Positions 27,138-34,996 of a DNA stretch of 64,000 nucleotides are shown piece after piece (within the stretch, counting starts at the first letter, position 1; every line of letters begins with the position of its first letter). The notes under the pieces are model-generated. The model had not been told where the DNA came from. It saw nothing but the letters and a program-made list of their open reading frames with translations, and did not search any database. The DNA lies in NCBI RefSeq assembly GCF_000472865.1, contig NZ_AXAP01000005.1:1-64000 (forward strand), read 5' to 3'. The stretch is from Bradyrhizobium elkanii WSM2783. GTDB taxonomy: Bacteria; Pseudomonadota; Alphaproteobacteria; Rhizobiales; Xanthobacteraceae. The position numbers were made by a program, and so were the translations under genes.

Positions 27138-27193
27138 ATCGTGAGTTTGGGCATGGCCGATTGACTGCGGGCAAAGGGGGTTTGCGATGGCGG

Positions 27194-27280
27194 GTAGCCC
27201 GGATGGAGCGCAGCGCAATCCGGGGTTCTGGCCGTATGGATAGACCAGCCCCGGATTGCGCTGCGCTCCATCCGGGCTAC
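27194..27280. repeat. Palindromic intergenic repeat, family E
   Basis: The arms GTAGCCCGGATGGAGCGCAG and CTGCGCTCCATCCGGGCTAC are exact reverse complements, and GCGCAATCC pairs with GGATTGCGC further in. It lies between the efflux operon promoter and the 3' end of the MFS gene. Confidence 0.88.
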
Positions 27281-27304
27281 GGCATGTCCGATGGCGAAGC
27301 TGCG

Positions 27305-28630
27305 CTACTTCGCGCTGGCGAATTCGGTCTTGGTCTCGTGGCCGCCGAGGAACGTGAGGAGGCCGGCGGCGAGCGGCAACAGCGACAGCACAAGCAGGCC
27401 GGTCGAGGTGTTGCCGGTGGCGTCCTTGACCCAGCCGATCAGATAGGGCCCGCCGAAGCCGGCGAGATTGCCGATCGAATTGATCAGCGCGATGGCGCCG
27501 GCCGCCGCGGTGCCGGAGAGCCAGGCGGTCGGCAATGTCCAGAACACCGCGAAGGTGCAGAAGATCCCGATCGCCGCGATCGTCAGCACGACCATGGTGA
27601 TGGTGGGATCGGTGAGATAGCTGGAGACGCCGAGCGCGAGTGCCGTAAGCAACAGCGGCCCGCCGACATGGGCGACGCGCTCCCGCCTGGCGTCGGAGTG
27701 CCGCGCCCACAGCACCATCGCGATGGTGCCGAACAGATAGGGGATCGCGGTGACGAAGCCGGTCTGCGCGTTGGTGAGGCCGAAGGCTTTCACGATCTGC
27801 GGCAGCCAGAACTGCATGCCATAAAGCGCGCCGACGAAGCCGAAATAGATCAGGCTCAACGTGATCACCTTGGGCGAGGACAGCGCCTCGCCGAGCGTGA
27901 AATGCCTGACCGCCTGCTTGGCCGCGGCCTCGGCGTCAAGCTTTGCCTTGAGCCACGCCTTCTGCTCCGCGGTCAGCCAGTTCGCCTTCTCCGGCCTGTC
28001 GGTGAGATAGAACCAGGTGACGATGCCGAGCAGGACCGAGGGGATGCCCTCGATGATGAACAGCCACTGCCAGCCCCTCAGCCCCATCACGCCGTCAAGC
28101 CCGAGCAGAAGCCCGGAGATCGGCGCGCCGATCACGGTGGACACGGGAACGGCGACCGCAAACGCGGCCATGAAGCGGGCGCGGTATTCGGCCGGATACC
28201 AATAGGTCAGATAAAGGATGATGCCGGGGAAGAAGCCGGCTTCCGCCACGCCGAGCAGGAAGCGCAGCACAAGAAAACTCGTCTCGCCGCTGACCGTCGC
28301 CATCAGCGCCGAGATCACGCCCCAGGTCACCATGATACGGGCGATCCAGCGGCTGGCGCCGAATCTCTCCAGCGCGAGATTGCTCGGCACCTCGAAGATG
28401 AAATAGCCGATGAAGAAGATGCCGGCGCCCCAGGCAAAGACCAGCGGCGAGAACTTCAGGTCCGCGTTCATGGTCAGCGCGGCGAAGCTGAGATTGACGC
28501 GGTCGAGATAGGAGAAGAAGTAGGCCAGCACCAGGAACGGGATCAGGCGCGCCGAGATGGCGCGGATGGTCGAGGTCTCGATCTCGCTCTTCGCACTCGC
28601 GGCGGTGGCAAGCGTGGTGGTCTGGCTCAT
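27305..28630 (-). CDS. MFS transporter, anion:cation symporter (ACS) type
   Basis: This 441-residue inner-membrane carrier has 12 predicted helices. It matches the ACS group of the major facilitator family (phthalate, tartrate, hexuronate and 4-hydroxyphenylacetate carriers). Visible features are YFFSYLDRVNLSFAALTMN in TM1, GYFIFEVPSNLALERFGASRW with the loop 2-3 motif, and a cytoplasmic loop at about residues 205-245. Substrates in this group are organic anions; the substrate here is not deducible. The gene is alone, with no catabolic genes beside it, and is divergent from the DUF2809 gene. Confidence 0.88.
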   Translation of the reverse strand: MSQTTTLATAASAKSEIETSTIRAISARLIPFLVLAYFFSYLDRVNLSFAALTMNADLKFSPLVFAWGAGIFFIGYFIFEVPSNLALERFGASRWIARIMVTWGVISALMATVSGETSFLVLRFLLGVAEAGFFPGIILYLTYWYPAEYRARFMAAFAVAVPVSTVIGAPISGLLLGLDGVMGLRGWQWLFIIEGIPSVLLGIVTWFYLTDRPEKANWLTAEQKAWLKAKLDAEAAAKQAVRHFTLGEALSSPKVITLSLIYFGFVGALYGMQFWLPQIVKAFGLTNAQTGFVTAIPYLFGTIAMVLWARHSDARRERVAHVGGPLLLTALALGVSSYLTDPTITMVVLTIAAIGIFCTFAVFWTLPTAWLSGTAAAGAIALINSIGNLAGFGGPYLIGWVKDATGNTSTGLLVLSLLPLAAGLLTFLGGHETKTEFASAK

Positions 28631-28810
28631 GGGTGTCCCCCCGAGGGCTGTTATTGCTATTGCCTTGGGGTTTTGAGCATCAGGCGCACGCTGTCAATCG
28701 GAATTGTGACAAGGATCTCCGCGGGGTGCGGCGGGCACGGCCTCGGGTGCGAACTTGCGCCGGGCGCGGACCTGAGCTTTAGCTCCGTCTCCCGCGAGGC
28801 TTGCCCGCTC

Positions 28811-29203
28811 ATGATTGTCCGCATCCTGCTTTGTCTTTCGATCATCATCGCCGGGCTGGCGCTGCGCCGGTTCGGCTTCGGCGTGGGGCTCCCGGCATTC
28901 GTCGTGAAGTATGGCGGCTCGCTATTGTGGGGGACGATGGTGTTCTTCCTGGTCGCGATTGCCGCGCCGGGATGGGCGCGGCGCACAGTACCCTTGATCG
29001 CGCTTGCGATTGCGGTGGGCGTGGAATTGTTTCGGCTGGTGCATACGCCGTGGCTCGATGCCTTCCGCCTGACGACCGCCGGCGCGCTGTTGCTGGGCCG
29101 CATCTTCTCAGCATGGAATATCGTCGCTTATGCCGCCGGGATTTTGCTCGGCGTGGCGCTGGATCGTTGTGCGATGCCAATCAAGCTACGTAGGGCGGAC
29201 TAG
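28811..29203 (+). CDS. DUF2809 family membrane protein
   Basis: This 130-residue protein has four hydrophobic helices (about residues 2-17, 35-52, 57-74, 100-119). The pattern fits DUF2809: RRFGFGVGLPAFVVKYGGSLLWGTMVFFL, then VELFRLVHTPWLDAFRLT. The start is the ATG at 28811 (MIVRILL); a much longer in-frame reading from 27161 runs antisense to the MFS gene and is rejected. The last four codons and the TAG stop are part of a palindromic GGCGGACTA...TAATCCGCC element, so the C-terminal Arg-Arg-Ala-Asp is repeat-derived. Function unknown. Confidence 0.8.
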   Translation: MIVRILLCLSIIIAGLALRRFGFGVGLPAFVVKYGGSLLWGTMVFFLVAIAAPGWARRTVPLIALAIAVGVELFRLVHTPWLDAFRLTTAGALLLGRIFSAWNIVAYAAGILLGVALDRCAMPIKLRRAD

Positions 29204-29219
29204 CGAAGCGTAATCCGCC
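29189..29219. repeat. Short palindromic repeat overlapping the DUF2809 stop
   Basis: ACGTAGGGCGGACTAGCG is followed by AAGCGTAATCCGCC. GGCGGACTA pairs with TAATCCGCC apart from one mismatch. The TAG stop codon at 29201-29203 lies inside the left arm. Confidence 0.65.
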
Positions 29220-29230
29220 GCCACCGCTCT

Positions 29231-29340
29231 CGTCGTTCCGGGGCGATGCGCAGCATCGAACCCGGAATCCATGGTGCCACCTGGGCATGTGGCGCGATGG
29301 ACTTCCGCGCCTGCGCTTGGCGGCGCATCCCGGAATGACG
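29231..29340. repeat. Palindromic intergenic repeat, family B (divergent)
   Basis: The arms CGTCGTTCCGGGGCGATGCG and CGGCGCATCCCGGAATGACG carry several mismatches. The centre has CCCGGAATCCATGGTGCCAC against a matching GTGGCGCGATGGACTTCCG. It sits between the DUF2809 gene and the histone-like gene. Confidence 0.75.
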
Positions 29341-29365
29341 GGGAGAGTTGGCGCGAGGCCGACCG

Positions 29366-29752
29366 CTACCGCCGTGCTTTCCGAGTCTTCTTTGCGGCCT
29401 TGGTCTTCTTCGCGGTCTTCTTGGCCGCCTTGGCCGAGCGCTTCTTGGCGGATTTCTTGCCGGCTTTGCTGGCCGACCGTTTCCTCGCGGCCTTCTTTGC
29501 CGCGGCCGCCGTCCGTCTTGCGCTCGCTGGCGCCGGCTTGGGTGCGGCGCGCCGCTTGCGCGGCGGGGCCGTTGCCATCGGCGGCACCATCGGATCGGAA
29601 ACGAGGCCGTCGGCGGCGAGCGGGACATAGGTCGCCGTGCGCTCGTCAGCTTTCGTGGCCTCTTCGTCCGGCTTCAATGCGCCGCCGGCGGTGCTGGCGA
29701 CGCCCTTCATGGTGTCCGTGATCTTGTCGAGAATTGATTTATCCTTGCCCAT
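29366..29752 (-). CDS. Lys/Ala-rich histone H1-like protein
   Basis: This 128-residue protein has a short acidic-to-neutral N-terminal part (MGKDKSILDKITDTMKGVAS, about residues 1-60). The tail (about 65-128) is composed almost only of Ala, Lys, Arg and Ser in AAKK/KSAKKR-type repeats. Such tails resemble eukaryotic histone H1, bacterial AlgP and chlamydial Hc proteins, which bind DNA through charge. It is probably nucleoid-associated. A GGGAGG site precedes the ATG. Low-complexity composition makes family assignment uncertain; the N-terminal part resembles no domain I know. It stands alone. Confidence 0.8.
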   Translation of the reverse strand: MGKDKSILDKITDTMKGVASTAGGALKPDEEATKADERTATYVPLAADGLVSDPMVPPMATAPPRKRRAAPKPAPASARRTAAAAKKAARKRSASKAGKKSAKKRSAKAAKKTAKKTKAAKKTRKARR

Positions 29753-29834
29753 AATGCCTCCCTGAAATTAGTTGCAATAAACTAACCGGCCGGGAGGCCG
29801 CGGGTTCCCGAGACGAAACTTGGAGCCATGTAGG

Positions 29835-29910
29835 GCGAGGAGCCAGCGACGAAGCAATCCACGCTTCCGCAAGCGGTGAGATGGATTGCTTCGCTTCGTT
29901 CGCAATGACG
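29835..29910. repeat. Palindromic intergenic repeat, family A (left arm degraded)
   Basis: GAAGCAATCCACGCTTCCGC pairs with GCAAGCGGTGAGATGGATTG, and the right arm TTCGTTCGCAATGACGG is intact, but the left outer CGTCATTGC is replaced. It ends 7 bases before the YcaQ-type gene stop codon. Confidence 0.75.
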
Positions 29911-29917
29911 GCAAACC

Positions 29918-31087
29918 TTACGGGCCGTCACCAAGCTGGAAGCGCTCGAAGCGGTGCAGTTCTTCCTCGATGCGGGGCTTGAACTCCTTGCGGGCGCCTC
30001 GCTTGGCGGCGCTGCCGACCCAGCTCCATTTCTGCATCAGGAGCTTCTTGTTCGCCCGGTCGGTCTTCAGGTCGATGGCGGCGACGATCTCGTCGCCGAC
30101 CAGGACCGGCAGCGCAAAATAACCGAACAGGCGCTTTTCCTTCGGCACATACGCCTCGAAACGGTGGCCGTAACCGAAGAACAGTTCGCTGCGCTTGCGC
30201 TGGATGATGAGCGGATCGAACGGCGAGAGGATGTGGACCAGGGTTGGATCGCCCTCACCCGCCGGCTGCAGTGCCTCAGGGCGCGCCCAATGCTCCTGCT
30301 TGCCGGCGCCTTCGAGCGCGACCGGCACCAGTTCGCCTCGCCGCAGGCGGGTCTCGATCAGGCGCCGCACCGGCTTCTTGCTGGGCGCATCGAGATGGCA
30401 GATCGAATCCAGGCTGACGACGCCCTGCGACCGCAGCGCGCGGTCGAGCAGATAGGCGGTGATCTCGCGCGCCGAGGCCGGCTTCGGCGGCTTGTCCCAG
30501 CCGAAATGCCGCGCCATCAGATCGTAGGTCTTCAGCATGCCGTTGCGCTCGGTGATCGTGAGGGCACCGGTGTAAAAGGCGAGCTGCAGCGCACGCTTTG
30601 ACGGCTTGCGGCTCTGCCAGAGATGCTCCTTTTCCACCAGCACGTCGTCGTCGATGTCGCGGATGGTGAGCGGTCCCTGCCGGATCAGGCGCATCACCTT
30701 GCGCATGTCGGCGGGCGTGACCGAGTTGAACCATTTGTGGCCCTCGCGCCTGTGCTGCCGCATCGCCGACAGGAAGAAGCGCAGATCCCCGGCCGGCACA
30801 TAAGAGAGGGCATGGGTCCAGTATTCGAACACGCTCCTGTCGACGCTCTGGGCGTGGCGGAGATCGGCGCGGCGGTAGTCAGGGATGCGGCTATAGAGGA
30901 TGTGATGGTGGGCGCGCTCGATCACGTTGATGGTGTCGATCTGCACATAGCCGAGATGCTCGACGGCAGCGGCCACGGCCGCCGGCCCATCGCCAAACGG
31001 CACGGGCGTGTCGAGCCGTTGGGCGCGCAGCCAGATGCGGCGGGCGTCGGTCCTGCTCAGAGGATGGGATGGAATCGGGCGGGGCAT
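29918..31087 (-). CDS. YcaQ-family winged-helix DNA glycosylase
   Basis: This 389-residue HTH_42/YcaQ-type protein is predicted to excise alkylated bases and unhook interstrand DNA crosslinks. The catalytic QxD motif is seen as Q49-I-D51 in YVQIDTINVIERAHHHIL, as in E. coli YcaQ. The tandem winged-helix body follows, with the conserved C-terminal segment FDPLIIQRKRSELFFGYGHRFEAYVP. The ATG at 31087 (MPRPIPSHPL) is preferred; a 21-residue extension has no similarity. It is a monocistronic gene, so self-resistance or biosynthetic links are not suggested by context. Confidence 0.88.
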   Translation of the reverse strand: MPRPIPSHPLSRTDARRIWLRAQRLDTPVPFGDGPAAVAAAVEHLGYVQIDTINVIERAHHHILYSRIPDYRRADLRHAQSVDRSVFEYWTHALSYVPAGDLRFFLSAMRQHRREGHKWFNSVTPADMRKVMRLIRQGPLTIRDIDDDVLVEKEHLWQSRKPSKRALQLAFYTGALTITERNGMLKTYDLMARHFGWDKPPKPASAREITAYLLDRALRSQGVVSLDSICHLDAPSKKPVRRLIETRLRRGELVPVALEGAGKQEHWARPEALQPAGEGDPTLVHILSPFDPLIIQRKRSELFFGYGHRFEAYVPKEKRLFGYFALPVLVGDEIVAAIDLKTDRANKKLLMQKWSWVGSAAKRGARKEFKPRIEEELHRFERFQLGDGP

Positions 31088-31202
31088 TACCCGCAATGTA
31101 GTGCATGATCCGGAAAAGTGGACACTGGATTTCCGCCCCGCCAACGCCAAGCGTTTGCGCGAAGACGATGATCATGGATTCCCGACCACGGGACGCAGGC
31201 AA

Positions 31203-31230
31203 GGAAAAGGCCGCACCAGGTGGCGCGGCC
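31203..31230 (-). terminator. Rho-independent terminator after the small periplasmic gene
   Basis: On the minus strand GGCCGC pairs with GCGGCC, with CCA/TGG pairing above one mismatch. It is followed by TTTTCCTT. It lies about 22 bases after the stop codon at 31253. Confidence 0.6.
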
Positions 31231-31252
31231 CAAGCTCGGTGGTCGGTCTTGT

Positions 31253-31492
31253 TTACTTGGCCGCCTGGGCCTCCAGGTAGTGCTTGCAGGCGCCGCGCAT
31301 GTTGCCCTTGCTCATCTCGCTATTGGCCTTGCTGATGCTCTTGGCCATCGCCGCCTTGCCGGGCCCTTCCGGCATCGTGTTCATCGAGGCCGTCGATTTG
31401 GCCATGTTCTCCGTGGTGCAGGCCACCGGCTTGGCCAAGGCAGGCGCAAAGGCAACAGCCGAGAACGCAGCAGCCAGGATCAATCGTCGCAT
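31253..31492 (-). CDS. Small secreted protein, 79 aa
   Basis: This 79-residue protein has a clear Sec signal peptide (about residues 1-20, MRRLILAAAFSAVAFAPALA). The mature part of about 59 residues is rich in Met, Ala, Lys and Ser. It has two cysteines (in PVACTTEN and RGACKHY), which could form a periplasmic disulfide. GGGAG precedes the ATG. No domain name is recognised. It has its own hairpin terminator, so it is likely an independent unit. Periplasmic location is inferred. Confidence 0.75.
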   Translation of the reverse strand: MRRLILAAAFSAVAFAPALAKPVACTTENMAKSTASMNTMPEGPGKAAMAKSISKANSEMSKGNMRGACKHYLEAQAAK

Positions 31493-31717
31493 CGGAAAAA
31501 TCTCCCTTGGAATGAAACCGGCGTGACACCGGCCAATACAGCACGCATTGGCTCGCGGCCGCGTTTCCGGCGGAAAGCTATTTTTCCTGTATTGCAGTGG
31601 GATGAAGCAAAGGCGAACTGCGACCAGCGGTCGCGGTCGTGAGCCGATTTGCTACGAGCCAGGAGATTGCCGAGCTCGCCGCGACCGAGCTGCAGATCTC
31701 CCTCGAAATCCATTCGC

Positions 31718-31805
31718 CGTAGCCCGGGTGAAGCGCAGCGCAACCCGGGGATGCTCGCTGCGTGGCGAGATGAACCCGGTTACGCTTCGCTGCATCCGGG
31801 CTACG
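31718..31805. repeat. Palindromic intergenic repeat, family E
   Basis: The arms CGTAGCCCGGGTGAAGCGCA and CTTCGCTGCATCCGGGCTACG are near complements. The right end contains CTA at 31801-31803, which is the TAG stop codon of the ethylene-receptor-like gene on the other strand. Confidence 0.82.
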
Positions 31806-32874
31806 TCACGGGCTTGTCGAGCATTTCCCTGATCCTTGCCGCGAGCACGGTCTGCGTCAGCGGCTTCTGCAACAGCGATACGTCGTCGTCGGGCCGATCC
31901 TCGTCGCCGACGGCGTTGCCCGCATAGCCGGTCATGAACAGCACCTTCAGGTCGGGCTGGATACGGTGCAGTTCATCGGCCAATTCGCGGCCATTCAGGC
32001 CGGGCATGATGATGTCGGTGAGCAGCAGGTCGACATGGAACCGCCCGCCCTTGAACAGCGCCAGCGCGGCCGAGCCATCGCCCGCCTCGCGGACTTTGTA
32101 GTTCAGGTCCTGCAGGGTCTCCACGAGGAAGGACCTCACGCTGGCCTCGTCCTCGACCACCAGGATCGTCTCATTGCCGGCGCTGCCGACGACCGGGACG
32201 ACGTCCGTTTCGACCGGGGCGGCGGTTGGAAGAGGCGGCTGGTAGGCGGGCTTGAGATCGGGCGGCTCGCCCCGCGCATGGGTGAGGAGTTGCTGCGTCA
32301 ATACCGCCGCCCGCTGTGCACTGTTGGAGGCATTGCCGATCACGCGCGCCAGCCGGTCGCGCTTGACGCCGCCGTCCGATTGCACGCTGCGCGCGGCGAT
32401 CTCCAGGTTGCCGCTGATAACAGTCAAAAGATTGTTGAAATCGTGCGCCACGCCGCCGGTCACCTGCTGCGACTGTCGCAGCAAGTCCTCGGCCTCGCGG
32501 AGCTGCGACAGCGAGGGCAGCGCCAAGAGCTTCGGCAGCAGCGGCCACAGCATGGCGGCGGTGACGATGGACGCGGCGGCCGTCAACAATTTGGCAATGC
32601 CCTCGATGCCGTAGATCGGCACCCAGAGCGTGACGATCGACAGCACATGGGTTAAGCCGCAGAACAGGATGAAAAGCGCAAAAGCCCAGAAGACCCAGCC
32701 GAACGCGACGTCGCGCCGCTTCGACACGAAGATGGCCAGCGCTATGGGGATGGAGAAGTAGGCCGCCGCAATCACCGCGTCGGAGATGACGTGGAGCCAG
32801 ATCAGCCCAGGCTCCCACAGCAGGCAAATTCCGTGCGGGGAAAGCGTTGACGAATCGAAGAGACGCTCCAGCAT
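31801..32874 (-). CDS. Ethylene-receptor-like membrane domain + HisKA + receiver protein lacking HATPase
   Basis: This 357-residue sensor has an N-terminal ETR1-type ethylene-binding domain of three helices (about residues 25-120). D32, Y39, P43, I69, C72 and H76 match ETR1 D25, Y32, P36, I62, C65 and H69 with a constant offset of 7; C65 and H69 bind the copper cofactor. An H-box follows (VAHDFNNLL, H144) with its dimerisation helices to about residue 205. A 30-residue Pro-rich linker then leads to a complete receiver domain (acid pair E241 D242, phospho-Asp D287, T315, K337). No N, G1, F or G2 box exists, so the ATP-binding catalytic domain is missing. The ATG at 32874 matches starts of family members; a TTG 18 codons upstream is unlikely. 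The TAG stop lies in repeat E. It lies 97 bases after a PMT gene. Confidence 0.9.
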   Translation of the reverse strand: MLERLFDSSTLSPHGICLLWEPGLIWLHVISDAVIAAAYFSIPIALAIFVSKRRDVAFGWVFWAFALFILFCGLTHVLSIVTLWVPIYGIEGIAKLLTAAASIVTAAMLWPLLPKLLALPSLSQLREAEDLLRQSQQVTGGVAHDFNNLLTVISGNLEIAARSVQSDGGVKRDRLARVIGNASNSAQRAAVLTQQLLTHARGEPPDLKPAYQPPLPTAAPVETDVVPVVGSAGNETILVVEDEASVRSFLVETLQDLNYKVREAGDGSAALALFKGGRFHVDLLLTDIIMPGLNGRELADELHRIQPDLKVLFMTGYAGNAVGDEDRPDDDVSLLQKPLTQTVLAARIREMLDKPVT

Positions 32875-32971
32875 GATGGTCGTTCCACTGCCCTTGACGC
32901 AAATCGATGGACCTACCTTTGCATGCAAAAATCCATGAGCCGTTACGGCCCGTCAAGCCTGCCGCGACATC

Positions 32972-34261
32972 TCAGATCCAGCTTCGGAACAGCATCAGGT
33001 GATTGAAGGCCGCCGTCGAGGTACCGATGAAGGCCGCCGAGATCGGCAGCATGACCGCAAAGCCCAGCGCACCGATGGCGACGAAGGCCCATAGCAGCCA
33101 GCGCGGAGTGCCGGCGCGGGTCAGCGCGTAGACCAGGGCAAAGCTCGCGGTGGTCGCAGCCGGCAGGTAGTAATAGGTGAAGCCAAGCGTGCGCGGCAGC
33201 AATGCCCAGGCGAGATAGGGACCAAAATAGAACGCGAGCACCAGGAACGCGTCCGCCCGCCGCACCACGATCCAGTCGCGCAAGGTTACGGTGAGCGCGG
33301 CCAGCGCCGGCCACAGAATCAGGGGATTGCCGAGCAGGACCACCGCGGCGATGCTGTTGTCGCCGAGCTTGTCGAAGAGATACCAGACCGGACGCACCAG
33401 GAACGGCCAGGACGGCCAAGAGCTCATATAGGTGTGGCCGGCGATCGCGGTCGTAGTATTGTCGGCAAAGATGCGGCGCTGCGCCTCCAGGATATCGGGA
33501 AACGAAAATCCGTACAGCGGAACAAAGCTCGCGAGATAGACGATCGCGGGCAGCAGCGCGAAGCATGCGGCAAAGTGATGGGGACGAAAATCGGGCCAGA
33601 GGTCGGGCTGGTACCAGTCCTCCGGCTTGGGATCGGCGAACCGCGTGCGCCAGCCTTGCATCAGCCAAATCACGGCGACGATGGCGATGCAGGTCGCGAG
33701 CACGAACAGGCCGCTCCATTTGCAGGCGGCAGAGAGGCCGGATGCGATCCCGGCAAGCGCAAAGTAAAGCTGCGGCCGAGCCTGCCTGAAGCCGTGGGCG
33801 AACGCCGCAATCGCGAACAGGCCGAAGGCGAGCGCGAAAATATCCAGCATCGCGATCCGCGACTGCACGAACAGCATCTGGTTGAATGCGGCGAGCAGCG
33901 TTGCCGCAATCGCCGACGACTGCCGGGCGAACAGGGCCAGTCCGCCGAGATAGACCCCAACCAGCGCCAGCGCTCCGAACAGTGCGGCGGGATAGCGCCA
34001 GCCGAACGGATTGTCGCCGAACGTCCTGATCGACAGCGCGATGAACTGCTTGGCGAGCGGCGGATGCATCGGGTTGAGCATCGGCTCTGGTATCACCGGC
34101 TCCAGCATCTGCCGCGCCGCCGGCACGTAATGCACCTCGTCGAAGTAGAATTTTTCCGGCGCGCTGACGCCGATCAGGAGCAAAAGATGCGCGACGATGA
34201 AGATGATGAGCGCAGTGAGAACGGTTCTGCGCGCGGACGAAATGGAAGGTGATTTTGGCAC
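32972..34261 (-). CDS. PMT-type dolichyl-phosphate-mannose-protein mannosyltransferase family (GT39)
   Basis: This 429-residue inner-membrane glycosyltransferase has about ten hydrophobic helices. The catalytic acidic pair is D41-E42 in FYFDEVHYVPAAR, the first extracytoplasmic loop signature of PMT enzymes. HPPLAKQ follows at about residues 66-72, and RIAMLDIFALAFGLF and SAACKWSGLF are typical of the family. In bacteria such enzymes use polyprenyl-phosphate-mannose to glycosylate exported proteins. No acceptor or polyprenyl-phosphate-mannose synthase is nearby. It is upstream of and co-oriented with the ethylene-receptor-like gene and may share its transcript. Confidence 0.88.
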   Translation of the reverse strand: MPKSPSISSARRTVLTALIIFIVAHLLLLIGVSAPEKFYFDEVHYVPAARQMLEPVIPEPMLNPMHPPLAKQFIALSIRTFGDNPFGWRYPAALFGALALVGVYLGGLALFARQSSAIAATLLAAFNQMLFVQSRIAMLDIFALAFGLFAIAAFAHGFRQARPQLYFALAGIASGLSAACKWSGLFVLATCIAIVAVIWLMQGWRTRFADPKPEDWYQPDLWPDFRPHHFAACFALLPAIVYLASFVPLYGFSFPDILEAQRRIFADNTTTAIAGHTYMSSWPSWPFLVRPVWYLFDKLGDNSIAAVVLLGNPLILWPALAALTVTLRDWIVVRRADAFLVLAFYFGPYLAWALLPRTLGFTYYYLPAATTASFALVYALTRAGTPRWLLWAFVAIGALGFAVMLPISAAFIGTSTAAFNHLMLFRSWI

Positions 34262-34385
34262 GATGTCTTCGGCGATCGTGGTGCAGCAAGGATGTCAATT
34301 GTGAGCGCCGCCGATTCTTCTGTCCATCGCATTGAACGTATTTCGCGCCGATCGTCACCAGGAAACGGCGTTGTAGGACTCAGAC

Positions 34386-34470
34386 GCGTAGGGTGGGCAA
34401 AGCGCAGCGTGCCCACCATCCACGTTCGGTGCAAGAAAGGTGGGCACGCTGCGCTTTGCCCACCCTACGC
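34386..34470. repeat. Perfect 32-base-arm palindrome, family F
   Basis: The outer arm begins GCGTAGGGTGGGCAAAGCGC and continues AGCGTGCCCACC; its exact complement closes the element at 34470. Both 32-base arms match without error around a 21-base loop. It lies between the PMT gene start and a VOC gene end, filling most of the 220-base gap. Confidence 0.9.
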
Positions 34471-34481
34471 ATCTGCGCGGA

Positions 34482-34970
34482 TTATGCCGCTGACTTCCCC
34501 TCATAGGCGCGGCGGAGGCCTTCGATATCGAGCTTGACCATGCCGAGCATGGCTTGCATCGCGCGCGCTGCGCCGGCCTTGTCCGGGCCGCTGAGATATT
34601 TGGGCAGCACGCTCGGCACGATCTGCCAGGGGACGCCGAAGCGGTCCCTGAGCCAGCCGCATTGCTCGGCCTTGCCGCCATTGGCGAGCAGTGCGTCCCA
34701 GAGCCGATCGACCTCGGCCTGGTCCGCGCAGTCGATCACGAACGAGGCGGCGTAAGTGTATTCCATTTTCATCCCGCCGTTCAGCGCCATGAAGCGCTGA
34801 CCAGCCAATGTGAACTCCACCAACAGCACTGCACCGGCTTTGCCGGCGGGACCATCGATGATGTTCTTCTGGACCGTCTCGATCCGGGAATCCGGCAACA
34901 GCGAAACGTAGAGCTTGGCGGCTTCCTCGGCTTCGCCGTCGAACCACAGGCAAGGGGTAATCTTGGACAT
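34482..34970 (-). CDS. PhnB-like VOC-fold protein
   Basis: This 162-residue protein belongs to the glyoxalase/VOC superfamily group annotated as PhnB-like or 3-demethylubiquinone methyltransferase-like. Recognisable parts are ITPCLWFDGEAEEAAKLYVSLL, FMALNGGMKMEYTYAASFVI, CGWLRDRFGVPWQIVPSVL and MVKLDIEGLRRAY. The C-terminal motifs are diagnostic of the group, whose chemistry is largely unknown. GAGGAG precedes the ATG at 34970; a 25-residue extension is rejected. It starts 26 bases after the other VOC gene on the same strand, so the two likely form an operon. Confidence 0.88.
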   Translation of the reverse strand: MSKITPCLWFDGEAEEAAKLYVSLLPDSRIETVQKNIIDGPAGKAGAVLLVEFTLAGQRFMALNGGMKMEYTYAASFVIDCADQAEVDRLWDALLANGGKAEQCGWLRDRFGVPWQIVPSVLPKYLSGPDKAGAARAMQAMLGMVKLDIEGLRRAYEGKSAA

Positions 34971-34996
34971 GAGAAACTCCTCTACGCGATCGACGA

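Noticed and set aside
27161..29203. 680-codon open frame ending in the DUF2809 gene
   Set aside because: Only its last 130 codons encode a recognisable protein; the rest is antisense to the MFS gene. The start was moved to 28811.
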